From Hawksworthiomyces lignivorus (taxonomy: Eukaryota > Ascomycota > Sordariomycetes > Ophiostomatales > Ophiostomataceae), in the NCBI GenBank assembly GCA_002917075.1, contig NTMA01000011.1, positions 434,001-498,000 on the forward strand: a stretch of 64,000 nucleotides of DNA, in the 5' to 3' direction. Below, piece by piece: positions 23,939 through 34,713 of this stretch. A program made the translations under genes and the position numbers. The notes beneath the pieces are model-generated. The model made no database searches. It was not told where the DNA came from and was given only the letters and a program-made list of their open reading frames with translations. Position 1 is the first letter of the stretch; each line of letters starts with the position of its first letter.

Positions 23939-26342
23939 TCATGCAGAGGTGCTTAACTTAAGGGCCCGGTTGATGGGCGAGATAATGTGTGGGACCTTCT
24001 TCCAGAAGTTGACTGTGGCAACCGCTCTGACAGCAACGCCCTCGGGAGTGAAGTCGAATTTCTACCTGATGTGTTAGCCTGGAAATTAGATTAGGACGTA
24101 GATTGAACTATGTGAACCATACCTTATATAAATCTTTGTATGGTGCAGAAGCGCCGAAACGGTCGAGGCCAAACTGCTCGTGTGTGTACCGTTCCCAGCC
24201 ATTTGTAGCCAAGACTTCCACAGAGAGGGATGGGACACCATCGGGTAGCACACTTAACCGGTACTCTTGCGGCTGGCTATCAAACACGTCAAAGCACGGA
24301 ATAGAAACCAGGCGCGCTTTTATACCGTGGGCCTTTGCAAGATGAGAAATTGCCTCCACACAGAGCGATACTTCCGAGCCTGTCGACACAAGTGTGATAT
24401 CGGCACCCGCGATCTCGGACAGTACGTACCCTCCACGGCTGGCTTTCTCTATACTTGTGCCTGCAAGCTGCGGCAGGTCTTGCCGCGTAAGTGCAATTAT
24501 ACTAGGTGTCTCTTTTGCTGCCAAAGCTGCCGCATACGCTGCGTTGGTCTCATTGCCGTCCGCGGGCCGCCACACCATGCAGTTAGGCATCGCACGGAAG
24601 TGTGCAAGCGTCTCAATAGGCTGATGGGTCGCACCATCCTCTCCTTGGCCAATGGAGTCGTGCGTAGCGACCCAGATCAGTCGTACCTTAGATAGGGCCG
24701 ACAGCCGCACGGCCGGCGCCGCATAAGATACAAAATTCAAAAACGTACCAGCGTACGGCAGGATGGTCCCATACGCGCCCATGCCATTCATTATGGCACC
24801 CATGGCGTGCTCGCGCACTCCGTAGCGGATGTACCGTCCCGAATAGTCGCCAAGACCAGTCGACGGAGGCTGGAAGTCCGTCGCGCCGTCCCAGCGCGTT
24901 AGGTTGGGTGTAGTCAGATCGGCCGAACCACCAACCAGCTCTGGAATCACTGAGGTGACGCCTACTAGAACGTTCTCAGACATTTTACGAGATGCAATAG
25001 CTGGGTCTGAAGGCGCGTACTTTGGTAGATTTTTTTCCCAGCCCGGCGGGAGCTCTTTTCGCACGCGGCGAAGAATATCGTCGGCCTCTGATTTGTATTG
25101 GCTCCTATAGCTCTCGAAAAGCATATCCCACTCCTTCTCTGCGGCAGCACCTTTTGCGGCACTTCTAGTGTAAAGCTCGTAGACCTGTCCTGGCACAGCA
25201 AAGGACTCGTTCGGGTCAAATCCAAACTTCTTCTTGAGTTGAGCGATGTCATCGGCCTTGAGGGGTGAGCCGTGGACAGTATGAGTGCCTTGGTTCTTAG
25301 AACCATAGCCGATAGTTGTTTTGAGGGCAATCAGCGACGGACGATCTGTCACTTTTTGAGCTAGTGTAATGGCTGCCTCAATAGACTCTAGGTCGGTGTC
25401 ACCATTGTAAACGGTCTGGACATGCCAGCCATAAGCCTCAAAGCGCTTAATTACATCTTCGCGGAAGGCGCTGTTGGTGTCGCCATCGATACAGACGTGG
25501 TTGTCATCCCAAATGGTGATTAGGTTGCCAAGCTGCAGGTGGCCCGCCAACGAGCAGGCCTCACTCGCGACACCCTCCATCAAGCAACCATCGCCAACAA
25601 AGCAGTAAGTGAAGTTATTGAAGATAGGGAATCCCGTCTTGTTGAAGACGGCTGAAGAATGGGTCGCGGCAATAGCCAAACCAACGGCGCTCGCGATGCC
25701 TTGGCCCAAAGGACCTGTTGTCACTTCCACGCCCGGTGTGTGGTTGGCCTCTGGATGGCCAGGCGTCAAACTATCGATTTGCTACCATCTATGTCAGTAC
25801 AGAGAAATAATTGTCGTAGACGTTGCGTATAGTAGCTTGTGCTTGAATAGGCTCACTCTGAAACGTTTGATTTCGTCCATAGACACTGCATAGCCGCACA
25901 TATGAAGCATAGCGTACAAGAGCATGCAGCCGTGGCCATTGCTAGAGAAATAATTCCACGTTAGCACATAGTCACATGAGCCTTTTAAATGGGTTCTGAC
26001 CGTTTACTTACGAAAGAACAAAACGATCACGATTAAGCCAATGCGGGTTTTGGGGATTGAACTTCAAAAATCGACTGAAGAGAATGTGGGCAGCTGGTGC
26101 CATTCCTCTGAGGCGGAGTCGTTAGCTACGTCTAGAAGCTTTAGATACCACGTCCTTTCCGTATTATCCTTACAATGGAGCCCCTGGGTGGCCAGATTTT
26201 GCCTTGGCGATTGCATCGGCCTAAGAGCAGAGATGTTGTCAGAACAGCAAGTAAAGAATATATTCGCAGTGAACAGAAAACTACTCACCGAAAGGGCACG
26301 AATCGTGTTGATTGCAGTCATATCCTCGTCTGTGTACGCCAT
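23939..26342 (-). CDS. Transketolase-family protein (transketolase/dihydroxyacetone synthase)
   Basis: A thiamine-diphosphate enzyme moving two-carbon ketol units between sugar phosphates, about 684 aa. It starts [18 protein letters not shown] at 26342. Small 5' exons give [35 protein letters not shown] and [13 protein letters not shown]. The large exon carries [12 protein letters not shown], the ThDP motif GDGCLMEG...WDDN, the pyrimidine-domain Glu region [15 protein letters not shown], and [15 protein letters not shown]. The last exon needs an acceptor giving [11 protein letters not shown] and ends in [11 protein letters not shown]; without it the frame would stop early at VWFT. No peroxisomal SKL-type C-terminus is seen, unlike methylotroph dihydroxyacetone synthases, so it is probably cytosolic. 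A primary-metabolism transketolase is expected elsewhere in the genome; this clustered copy is likely a specialised paralogue. Confidence 0.9.
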
Positions 26343-27277
26343 CTCTGCTGACTGTATCTAAGATAATGTCTAGGAAGAAAAAATAAAATAAAATGACGAA
26401 AGATAAAAGTTTAACTGTTGGGGCTGTACGTTCCTACAGATACAGTGCAGTGCACTATCAAATTGATCAAAGTTCTAATATACCTGACGCATTGCATCGC
26501 AAAACTGCCCCAAGTAATGAATGAGCTGCCGTGTAAATGGATTACATAGGGATAATAGACGACCGATGCCGGTAGAGCTACGACAAGATCGTGTCGTAAA
26601 GGTGCGCAGGATACAGATGAACGGCGCATATTGTTCCGCGAACCGGTGCAGAACCGCCTTCTTCCGTTCTGGAAGCATGACCGTTCCGGTGTAAGTAGAG
26701 GTTCCACTTCGTTTGCTTCGTTTTATACGCTTCTTTGCGGATAAACCTCCTGCGTTTCTCCGCAGGCTCCTCAATTGAGCCGCCCCTGGTCTGGAAGCTC
26801 CAATTGACAGCATATCACAGGACAGAAAAAAATAGGCTTGTTTCTGCGTTGCTAAAGACCCGCCCGCTGTATTATTATTCGAAGTGAGACCATGAAGCAA
26901 TTCGCTAGCAGAAGACCGCTTGGATGATTTCACCGGCTAGCGCCTTCACTTCCGACGGCAGCTTTGCGAGTCACATGTATCATGTTCTCATTTCGAGTTA
27001 CATTAACGCCCCACTGGATTCCGCCGTATCCCGCAGTTTCTTTTCTTGGAGAAGCTGGTCGAGCTTAAAGAAAGTGATTTAGAACCTATCTCCAAAGTGC
27101 ATAATCACGATTATCAACGAGCTCATTATCTCTGTCTACCTAGGCACATAAAGAGGAAAGAGGTTTATTACCAAAACGCACAGCTTGCCGCGACCAGAAA
27201 ATACGACGTGTCGTACGACAGAGTTAATTGTTTGGAAAGGAAAAGCTCTTACAGCAATCGTAACTAAGACGAACAAA
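26343..27277. promoter_or_regulatory. Divergent promoter region of transketolase and SDR 2
   Basis: About 935 bp between divergent start codons. It contains TTCTCCGCAGG at 26756-26766, also present 390 bp upstream of PhyH copy 1. Nearby cctgcg (26749) and ccgcagg form imperfect inverted CGG/CCG half-sites. A role as operator is speculative. No gene is supported; the minus frames at 26411-26933 lack motifs. Confidence 0.4.
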
Positions 27278-28360
27278 ATGAGCACCCCAAAAAACGTCAA
27301 CGTTCACGATCCCCAATATCGAGAGGCGAAATCCCCTCAGGGACATCCCAGTGCTCCTGTGACGGCCCTCTTCGGACTCAGCGACAGAACGATAATAGGT
27401 ACTTCTATTTCAATTCCACTCATAAAGCAGTCCAGCCCTCTAATATATGTTTTCTAGTAACTGGTGCAAGTGGATTCCTCGGAACTCAGGTGTCAATGGC
27501 TATCCTCGAGAGTGGAGGAGATGTTGTAGGACTTGATGTTGTTGAGACACCGCCGACTAGCACTTGGGATACGTACAATCCATTATACTACTCAGAACTC
27601 TTCTAAATCTAACTTACAACACGCCTAGTACAAGACACAGCCAAGAAATACAGTCGTTCCCTTTTATATTACTCGTGCGACATTCGGGATGAAGCCAGCG
27701 TGGTTGCTATTTTCAACAAGTTGGCTGCAGATATCAAGACTCCTATCAGGGGCCTCGTATCATGCGCAGGTGTCTCTATCAATGGGCCTGCCATTGAGTT
27801 CCCGACGAGCGACTTCAGAAAAATTCTGGATATAAACCTAACGGGCACGTTCTTGGTCGCACAGGCAGCAGCCCGCGAGGTTCAAAAATCTGGACAGTCA
27901 GCTAGCTTTGTGTTTGTGGCTAGCATGAGCGGCTATATATCAAACAAAGTACGTCTATCTCAAAGGCGGTATTAAGTTGTGAACAGGCGGTAAATTTCCC
28001 ACTACAGTTTATGGACAAACTCAGTTAACACTGAAACAGGGCACAAATACAGCCGGATATTGTGCGTCAAAGGCTGGCGTTCATCAGCTTGCTCGCTCGC
28101 TAGCTGCGGAATGGGGTTCTCGTGTTGGCATGCCCTTGATCCGCGTAAATACACTCTCTCCTGGCTATATACGCACTGCTGCAACAGAAAATGCACTAAA
28201 GAGGCCGGGCTTGGAGGTACAGTGGACCGGCGACAATATGCTCTATCGCCTCAGCACAGCTGATGAATTCAGAGCGCCTGTGGTATTCATGCTCAGCGAC
28301 GGGAGCAGTTTCATGACTGGTGCAGATCTGAGAGTTGATGGTGGGCACTGTGCATGGTAG
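27278..28360 (+). CDS. Short-chain dehydrogenase/reductase (SDR) 2, polyol/ketose-reductase-like
   Basis: About 300 aa in four exons. It starts MSTPKNVNVHDPQYREAK at 27278; the first intron ends at about 27461, giving the cofactor motif TGASGFLG. Other motifs are LVSCAGVS (NNAG equivalent), FVFVASMSG with the catalytic Ser, and GYCASKAG with Tyr-x3-Lys after the intron at about 27949. The end, GADLRVDGGHCAW, is typical of the arabinitol-dehydrogenase/xylulose-reductase branch of fungal SDRs, which interconvert polyols and ketoses. That assignment is by resemblance only. Together with the zinc polyol dehydrogenase and the other SDR it gives this cluster three alcohol-oxidising or ketone-reducing enzymes. 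Confidence 0.82.
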
Positions 28361-28645
28361 GCTGATTTACCTATAGGTGTTGTTCGCCGCAGACACATAA
28401 CTCTTTTTTTACAGAACCAAGGCAATGTTAAGACACATCTAGTGCTCTTTTATGTTTTCAAAGCAGATTGTGAAGGGAGAAATCAAATAAACACAACATG
28501 AAAGCTTAATATCGTAGTCATAGTTCTTAATTATCGTTTATTCTACAACACGGATGAGACTCAAATTCAACTTTTTGTGTCTTTATACTAATGCTTAGTC
28601 AATTCAAACTGTCTCCAAATTAGTCTCAAGTGCATAACTTAAGTA

Positions 28646-30215
28646 TTAATCTTGCAGAGGGCCACCCATGCCGCCATAGGTGACTGATTTAATATACAAG
28701 TACTCTTCAATTCCGTACTTGGAGCCCTCACGACCAAACCCAGAGTGCTTAATTCCACCAAATGGAGACGCTGAGTCGGAGATGATACCTGTATTCACGC
28801 CAATAATACCAACCTCAAGCGCCTCCGCAATACGACCGACGCGCTTCAAATCTTTGGAGAAGAAGTAGCTTGCGAGGCCATGCGCGACGTTGTTCGCTTG
28901 CCGCACCACATCCGCCTCTGTATCAAATACGAAAATGCCTGCCACGGGGCCGAACGTCTCCTCATAAGCGATAGCCATGTCTTCTGTCACGCCCGTGATG
29001 ACCGTCGGATGATAATAATTTGCGCCGAGATCAGGTAGTGCGTGGCCCCCATAAACAACTTTGCCGCCCTTCTTTTCTGCGTCCCTCACGTGTGCATCGA
29101 CCTTCGCCACAGCACGCGAGTGAATCAATGGACCATGGGTGATTCCCGTCTCAAAGCCGTTTCCAAGTCGGAACTGGCTGACCTTCTCAACGAACTTCTT
29201 GGTGAACTCATTTAAGATGTTGCGTTGCACATAAATACGGTTGGCGCACACGCAGGTTTGCCCCGAAGACCGGAACTTGCACGCAACAGCACCGGCGACA
29301 GCGAGGTCTAGATCTGCGTCGTCGAATACTATAAAGGGCGCATTGCCTCCAAGCTCCATAGACAGTACCTTGAGATCCGCCGAGGCCTGCTGCATGAGCA
29401 GCTTTCCCACAGCCGTTGAGCCCGTAAAGGACACTTTAGCGATGGATGGATGGGTGCACATTGCTCTCCCGATGGCGGGTGTGTTTTCCAAGGTTGTGAT
29501 AATATTTACAACGCCCTTTGGAATGCCTGCTCTATGGGCCAGCTCTGCCAACGCCAAGCCAGTGAGTGGCGTCTCCCCGGGCGCCTTGCAGACTACCGTG
29601 CAGCCGGCTGCCAGTGCTGGAGCAATCTTCCGAGTGATCATGCCTGCCGGAAAATTCCACGGTGTCAGAATGCCAACTACGCCGACCGGCTCCTTGATCG
29701 TGATAATCCGATTTCCAGGAACGCTCGCCGGAATGTTATCGCCATAGATGCGAGGAGCTTCTTCAGAGAACCACTCAAAAAAGTTCGCCGCAAATGTAAC
29801 CTCTCCCTTTGCTTCTGCCAGAGGCTTGCCGTTTTCCCAAGTGATGAGCGTGGCCAAGTCGTCGGCATTTTCAAGCATCAGGTCGTACCATCTCCGGAGG
29901 AGCTTAGCCCGCTGGCGCCCGGTCAGCTTCTTGAAGGACAGAAAGGCGGCCTTGGCTGCAGCGAAGGCATTTTCGAGGTCTGCCGTATCAAATTCAGGGG
30001 CAGCTCCGATCAGCTTCTCGGTGGATGGATCGGTGATATCGAACGTTTTACCAGACAATGCTTTTACCCACTCTCCGTTTACGTAACAGATGCCCTGCTT
30101 GAGCAAGGATGGATCGTTCAGCTACAATTATGAAGAAAAAGTAGATGTTAGCAGCGGTGCAAATTTTTTAAGCCCTAGCAATAGAATATTTGCATACCTT
30201 CGGTGTTGATGCCAT
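28646..30215 (-). CDS. Succinate-semialdehyde-dehydrogenase-type aldehyde dehydrogenase
   Basis: An NAD(P)-dependent aldehyde dehydrogenase of about 495 aa. A short first exon, MASTPK at 30215, splices to LNDPSLLKQGICYVNGEWV, and the rest is one exon. Motifs are TPWNFPAGMITRKIAPAL, the cofactor loop SFTGSTAVGK, the general base in MELGGNAPF and the nucleophile in SSGQTCVCANR. The Cys-Val-Cys arrangement and the overall pattern match succinate semialdehyde dehydrogenases. The normal reaction is oxidation of succinic semialdehyde to succinate, in the cytosol or mitochondrion; no clear targeting peptide is seen. As part of this cluster, it may oxidise the aldehyde released by the HpcH/HpaI aldolase, which in the homoprotocatechuate route is succinic semialdehyde. 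That functional pairing is inferred. Confidence 0.9.
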
Positions 30216-30744
30216 GTTACAGTAAATCCAAGTAGCCTCGTTGACAAGTATATTGTACTAGCTCTATTTTTGCCTATCTTGGCAAAGAAAGATCACTGGG
30301 CATAGCTGAAGGCCAGTTCATAATTATAGATCGGAGCAAGGACCAGCGGGCATCTGGTAGCGATTCGGAGGAACGTCGATATTTTGCGAGTTCATATTGA
30401 TGAAGAGGCGCCGTGGAGCCGAATTCCTTCTCGGCCTTGCTAAACTAAAGCTCGGGGAATTTATTCGCCTCTTTTTTAGCCGCTTGGCCGGCTTTGACAT
30501 CACGGCACTACAAAAAAATAGCTTTTTTTCAGTATTGCGGTCGCCGGTTCCGGTATTAACGCCGCACTTGAAAAGGAGATTCTCCGTTAACAAAATCGGC
30601 GCGGTTAAATTATTGGTTAATTTTGAAAGGTCCCTATGCAAGCTGCCGGTAACCTGCAGGCTTGCTTTCACTGTATAATATGTAGCATCCGGACTAGGGA
30701 AACTACAAGCCCAGCTACCTTTTGATTCAAAGATAGCTTAGTGC
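30216..30744. promoter_or_regulatory. Divergent promoter region of aldehyde dehydrogenase and polyol dehydrogenase
   Basis: About 530 bp between divergent starts. It is noticeably rich in gccg/cggc words (for example gccgcttggccggc near 30480), but I cannot single out an operator. Short frames at 30324-30678 on both strands are not supported as genes. Confidence 0.4.
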
Positions 30745-32079
30745 ATGTACGAGACCACTCTGAATATGAGCATCACCGCAATTAGAGCCTCAGTTCTCCA
30801 CGGAGAGAAGGATCTCCGCGTGGTGAGTTACGAGGTGTTGAAGAAAACTTCTGCATAATTGGCATTCTCCGCTGACAGCATGCCAGGAGACGCGAAACTT
30901 GCCGCCTCCAGGTCTAGCCGAGGTTCAGTTATCTGTGCGAGCCACTGGGTTGTGTGGCTCGGATTTGCATTACTTCCTGCACCACCGGGTTGGTGACATT
31001 ATAGTGAGGGAACCCATGAGCCTGGGCCATGAGTCTGCGGGTGTTGTAGTGGCTGTTGGATCTGAAGTGAGCAACCTCCAAGTTGGAGACCGCGTTGCAA
31101 TCGAAGTCGGCGTGCCTTGCGAAGATTGCGATCTGTGCAAGGCTGGGAGGTACAATATATGCAAAAAGATGAAGTTTCGAAGTTCGGCAAGAACGATGCC
31201 GCACGTCCAAGGTACCTTACAAGAGAGGATCAACCATCCGGCAAAATGGTGCTACAAGTGAGCCCCTCTGGTTCTCCTACAAATGGATTTGGAAACTTCG
31301 GCTTACGTTTTCTCAAAGACTGCCTGACAATGTTCCGTTGGAATACGGCGCTCTAGCAGAGCCCTTGTCCGTCGCCGTGCACGCTCAAGAGCGGTCCCAA
31401 GTGAAGGGAGGCACGGTGCTTATTCTTGGCACCGGTGCAGTGGGTCTGCTCTGCGCCGCCGTGAGCCGCTTCTCTGGGGCAAAGTCCATCGTCATGGCCG
31501 ACATTCTAGAAGATCGCGTCAACTTTGGGCTCCGTAACGGTTTTGCAGATGCAGGTGTCGTTGTTCCCATCACAAAGCCTCGGACTATTGATGAAAAGCT
31601 AGCCGGTGCCAAAGAGCTGGCAGAAAAGCTCAAAGCAGCACAAGTAAATGGTCACATAAACGAGGACTTTTCGGTGACGTACGAGTGCACAGGCGTTGAA
31701 TCTTGCTTGCAGACAGCCATCTATGTATTGTCATCCCCCTCTTTCATGCACTACTATTGTTCCTATTACTAACAGAGGGCAGGCAACATGTCCTGGCGGT
31801 AAAGTTGTAGTAATCGGAATGGGTAACCCGGTGCAAACTGTGCCGATTAGTGCCGCGTCAACCCGCGAGGTTGACTTAATTGGTGTAAACCGCTATGCTA
31901 ATACATACCCAGAAGTTCTTCAGATCCTTGCAAACAGCAGTGGCTCGACGCCTGATGTAGGCAAGCTGATCACGCATCGATTTAAGGGGTTGGACGAGGT
32001 ACCAAATGCTTTTGCAATGGCCTCTAAGGTTAAAGATGAGAAGGGAAACCTGGTGATAAAAGTAATGGTTAACATATAA
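30745..32079 (+). CDS. Zinc-dependent polyol dehydrogenase (sorbitol/xylitol/L-arabinitol type)
   Basis: A medium-chain dehydrogenase of about 375 aa in four exons that oxidises a polyol to a ketose with NAD(P). Starts at 30745 and 30766 are in frame; the first gives MYETTLNMS. After the first intron (acceptor about 30886) come ETRNLPPPGLAEVQ, the catalytic-zinc motif ATGLCGSDLHYF, LGHESAGVVV with the GHE ligand, and the structural-zinc Cys set in PCEDCDLCKAGRYNIC. LPDNVPLEYGALAEPLSVAVH is typical of the sorbitol/xylitol branch. The Rossmann motif LGTGAVGLLC follows, and the last exon starts near 31783 with ATCPGGKVVVIGMG. Frame is kept at all joints. With the SDRs and transketolase it argues for a sugar or polyol-type substrate. 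Confidence 0.88.
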
Positions 32080-32665
32080 GATCTAAAAAAGCAATTAAAA
32101 CTTAAACAAAACAAAAAAGCCTACCTCGTGCTATGCTTATTTAATTGAAGTCGGTGAATACTGACAGATAGGCGGACAAATGCGTTTGCGTAGCGGTCGC
32201 AGAAAGCTTACTTATCGTTCTTCGTCGCACTACTTTACTATCTCCTTGTATATCGCTGAGACGAAGACGAGCCCTCACGTATAGCAATATCCTTACCTCA
32301 CTGGCGTGGTAGTTTCTACCTCGGACGCTTCTACCAACGCAGTCAAAACGTAAATACAACATATCTAGTCAAGAATACACAATAAATACCACTAGAATCC
32401 TGGAGAATTTTGAGCATAGCTGCGTGGAATCGTATACAGTATTTGACAGGAGAATCCGCAAAGAGAGAAAGCAGAACATAATACACAGAAGCCAGAGACG
32501 GTTTCCTTAAGGGCTTGATGAGACAAGAATCAACCTTTAAGAAGGCTATTACAAGAGCCGCTGCGCCTTGTTCTCGAGTTTCAAATCGCCCGGCCCAAAC
32601 ATCCATGTTCACAATATCATCCTTGTCTCCCCCTTGTTTCTCTATACTAGCAACCAGGGCGTACT
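32080..32665. other. Convergent intergenic region
   Basis: About 590 bp between the 3' ends of the polyol dehydrogenase and the methyltransferase. Only short motif-free frames are present. Confidence 0.4.
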
Positions 32666-33461
32666 TCATGCCATGTAACATGGTCTTAAAACCTTTTCAC
32701 TTACTTCTGAGGCCTCAACATCCTCATCGTAATGAAGCTGGGGTTGTAGAACGGTCTGTATCTCCCGCCACCCATAGTGCTCAGTCTTTGGCGTCAGGAT
32801 TCCGTCCTTGCTGTCACAAAGCTGCCATTGGCTCGCTGTCACGGCCGCCACGATTTGCGAGGGATTCAGTGCACAACGAACGTTACGCCACGAGCTCACA
32901 TCTCGGAAGCTCTCGAGCGCGTTGGTGGCCAGTGCAGCGAACATGTGTGGGGCGGCGGCGGGGCGAGAGGCCACAAGGGAGTACTCGGTGATGAGAAGAG
33001 TCTTCGCCTTCCCAACTACCAGCTTAGCGATCTGTCGGAGCACAGAAGAGTCTGCAAAATACCACATAGAATGCGCTATGATGATATAGTCGAAGGGCTC
33101 ACCCTGGAAGCTTGTGAGATAGGATAGCCCATCAGCCTGCGCGAAGTCGACTTGCTGACCGACAGGCGACACTTTGATATATGCCTGGGCCTGGCTTATG
33201 GGTGGCGTTCCGAATTCAGGTGGGCCGGGGTCGATGGCCACAACGTGTCCAGAGGGCCCGGCGGCGTCTGCTACCGGAACAGTAAAATCGCCTTGGCCGC
33301 AGCCAATTTCGAGCACCTTGGAACCACGTGGAATCCCCCAGAGTTTGACGAGATTCTGGCGGTGAGTAATGGAGGCTAAGTTATGGATGGCGTCAGAATA
33401 ATTTCAACGAAAAGGTAGCTTTTCAAGAGCTCCTCTAGGGAACGCAGATCAAGAGATGCCA
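32666..33461 (-). CDS. SAM-dependent methyltransferase with damaged 5' end
   Basis: A class I methyltransferase of about 260 aa. The SAM motif is VLEIGCGQGDFTVPVADA, with the acidic ribose-binding position in VVAIDPGPP and motif-IV-like DYIIIAHSMWYFAD; it fits small-molecule methyltransferases of fungi. The probable start MASLDLRSLEELLK at 33461-33459 is in a different frame from the conserved body. Just upstream of the body, the frame reads F-R-stop-N-Y-S-D-A-I-H-N-L-A, where related proteins as I remember them have Trp at the stop (TGG to TGA, minus strand, near 33402). A one-base shift is also needed to join it to MASLDL. Either an unusual intron bypasses this or the gene is a recent pseudogene. 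It is the right edge of the cluster. Confidence 0.6.
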
Positions 33462-34428
33462 TATTGTAGATGCGAAGAGGTTGTCTCAAAGTTCTCTGGG
33501 TTTCTGTGTGCGTGTGTGTGGTGGTACAATGTTTACCACTCACGATCCTTGTCTAAGGCCTGGCATATAAAGAGCCATAAGTAACTTGGACCTTCGATGT
33601 AGGCCGTCTTGACGAGATTCGGTTAAGATACTCGAGGAATCTCATATGTGCAGCCCTGTATTACCCGTATATGATTTGTTTTGTCTGCAGGTAATATTAT
33701 ATAAGCGCTCGGCTGATTCGCTATAATTATCCCTTCTCCTCAAACCCAACAGTTAGCCAGGATCCCATGACAAGCGTATGTTTAGGTACTAAGCCCATAC
33801 CATACGGTTTGGGTGCGAACATGATATCTTTCCTCTACTGGCATGAACATAATACATATAGAAGGATATACGAAACAAAAACAGCCAAACTCCTTCGGGG
33901 ACCATCAAATGTCGAAAATCGCAAATATGGGCTCCAAATCGATGAAAGATAGCAGATATGCCCCCGAGGAGGACGATTGCTTACAATCCATCCATAGACT
34001 ACAGTGGCATTAGCCATCATTTCACTTCTGTACCACGTCACTCATCATACACGTCACTATCTACAGCGTATGGATACATCTCCATTTCCACACACGACAG
34101 GATCTACAGGTTAAAGCGAGAAAATACTGTACTAACCGCCGATTTCAGTAGGCATGTGCCACCATTTTTGGCGCCTTCTGCAGTGAAGGATTTGTCACTT
34201 AGAGATACTTTATACTTGTGTAGGTCACCAATTCGACCAATCCAATTTCTGTCTCCCTGTCAATTCTCCACTTTAACGTCCCTCTCGACCAATCCGATAT
34301 CTGTCTCCCCAGTCGCACTTACAGAGCCTCGCCCGCTTATATCACCTAATTTATGTTTATTTTTTTTATGGAACAACGTTAACCTTTGTGCCTAAAAGAT
34401 ATATATCTTTGAAATCCTTAAGGTTTTA

Positions 34429-34476
34429 AGATTTAACGGTAAAATAAAAGTATGTTGTTCGATTGGTGATATTTAT
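34429..34476 (+). repeat. Degenerate direct repeat, copy A
   Basis: Starts agatttaacggtaaaataaa and ends atttat. It matches 34655-34703 with a handful of substitutions. Confidence 0.6.
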
Positions 34477-34654
34477 CGTAGTCGTCAAGGTTCTAGAGTC
34501 TATCGAACACTATACCTGTGATCGCAAGAGGGCACGTGCAAATCGGGAAGTCGACCCGAATGTGGCCGTTACTCCTTGAATTTTTTTTATAAAGCAATAT
34601 CAAAGTTTATATCAAAATAACCTCTGTTGTCAGGACCTTTGATTTTTTTTTTCT

Positions 34655-34703
34655 AGATTTAATAGTACAATAAAAAGTATATTGTTTGAGTGGTGAAATT
34701 TAT
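34655..34703 (+). repeat. Degenerate direct repeat, copy B
   Basis: Starts agatttaatagtacaataaa and ends aaatttat. Copy B ends immediately before the 3' end of the AAA+ gene. Both copies have the same orientation, separated by about 180 bp. Confidence 0.6.
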
Positions 34704-34713
34704 ACTCAATTCC

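Larger units (their letters stand above)
33462..34713. other. Intergenic sequence with degenerate repeats
   Basis: About 1.25 kb without a supported gene. A plus frame at 33958-34395 has no motif. Two degenerate direct repeats lie here: about 48 bp at 34429-34476 and 34655-34703, and a shorter one built on tcgaccaatcc and tctgtctccc near 34231-34310. These look like remnants of a mobile element or local duplication. Confidence 0.45.

Noticed and set aside
26411..26933. Minus frames of 98-152 codons in the transketolase/SDR promoter region
   Set aside because: Basic, Ser/Arg-rich translations with no motif, in a divergent promoter.
6269..33461. Interpretation as a conventional secondary-metabolite cluster
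   Set aside because: No PKS, NRPS, terpene cyclase, DMATS or P450 is visible, and the enzymes are mainly catabolic families.
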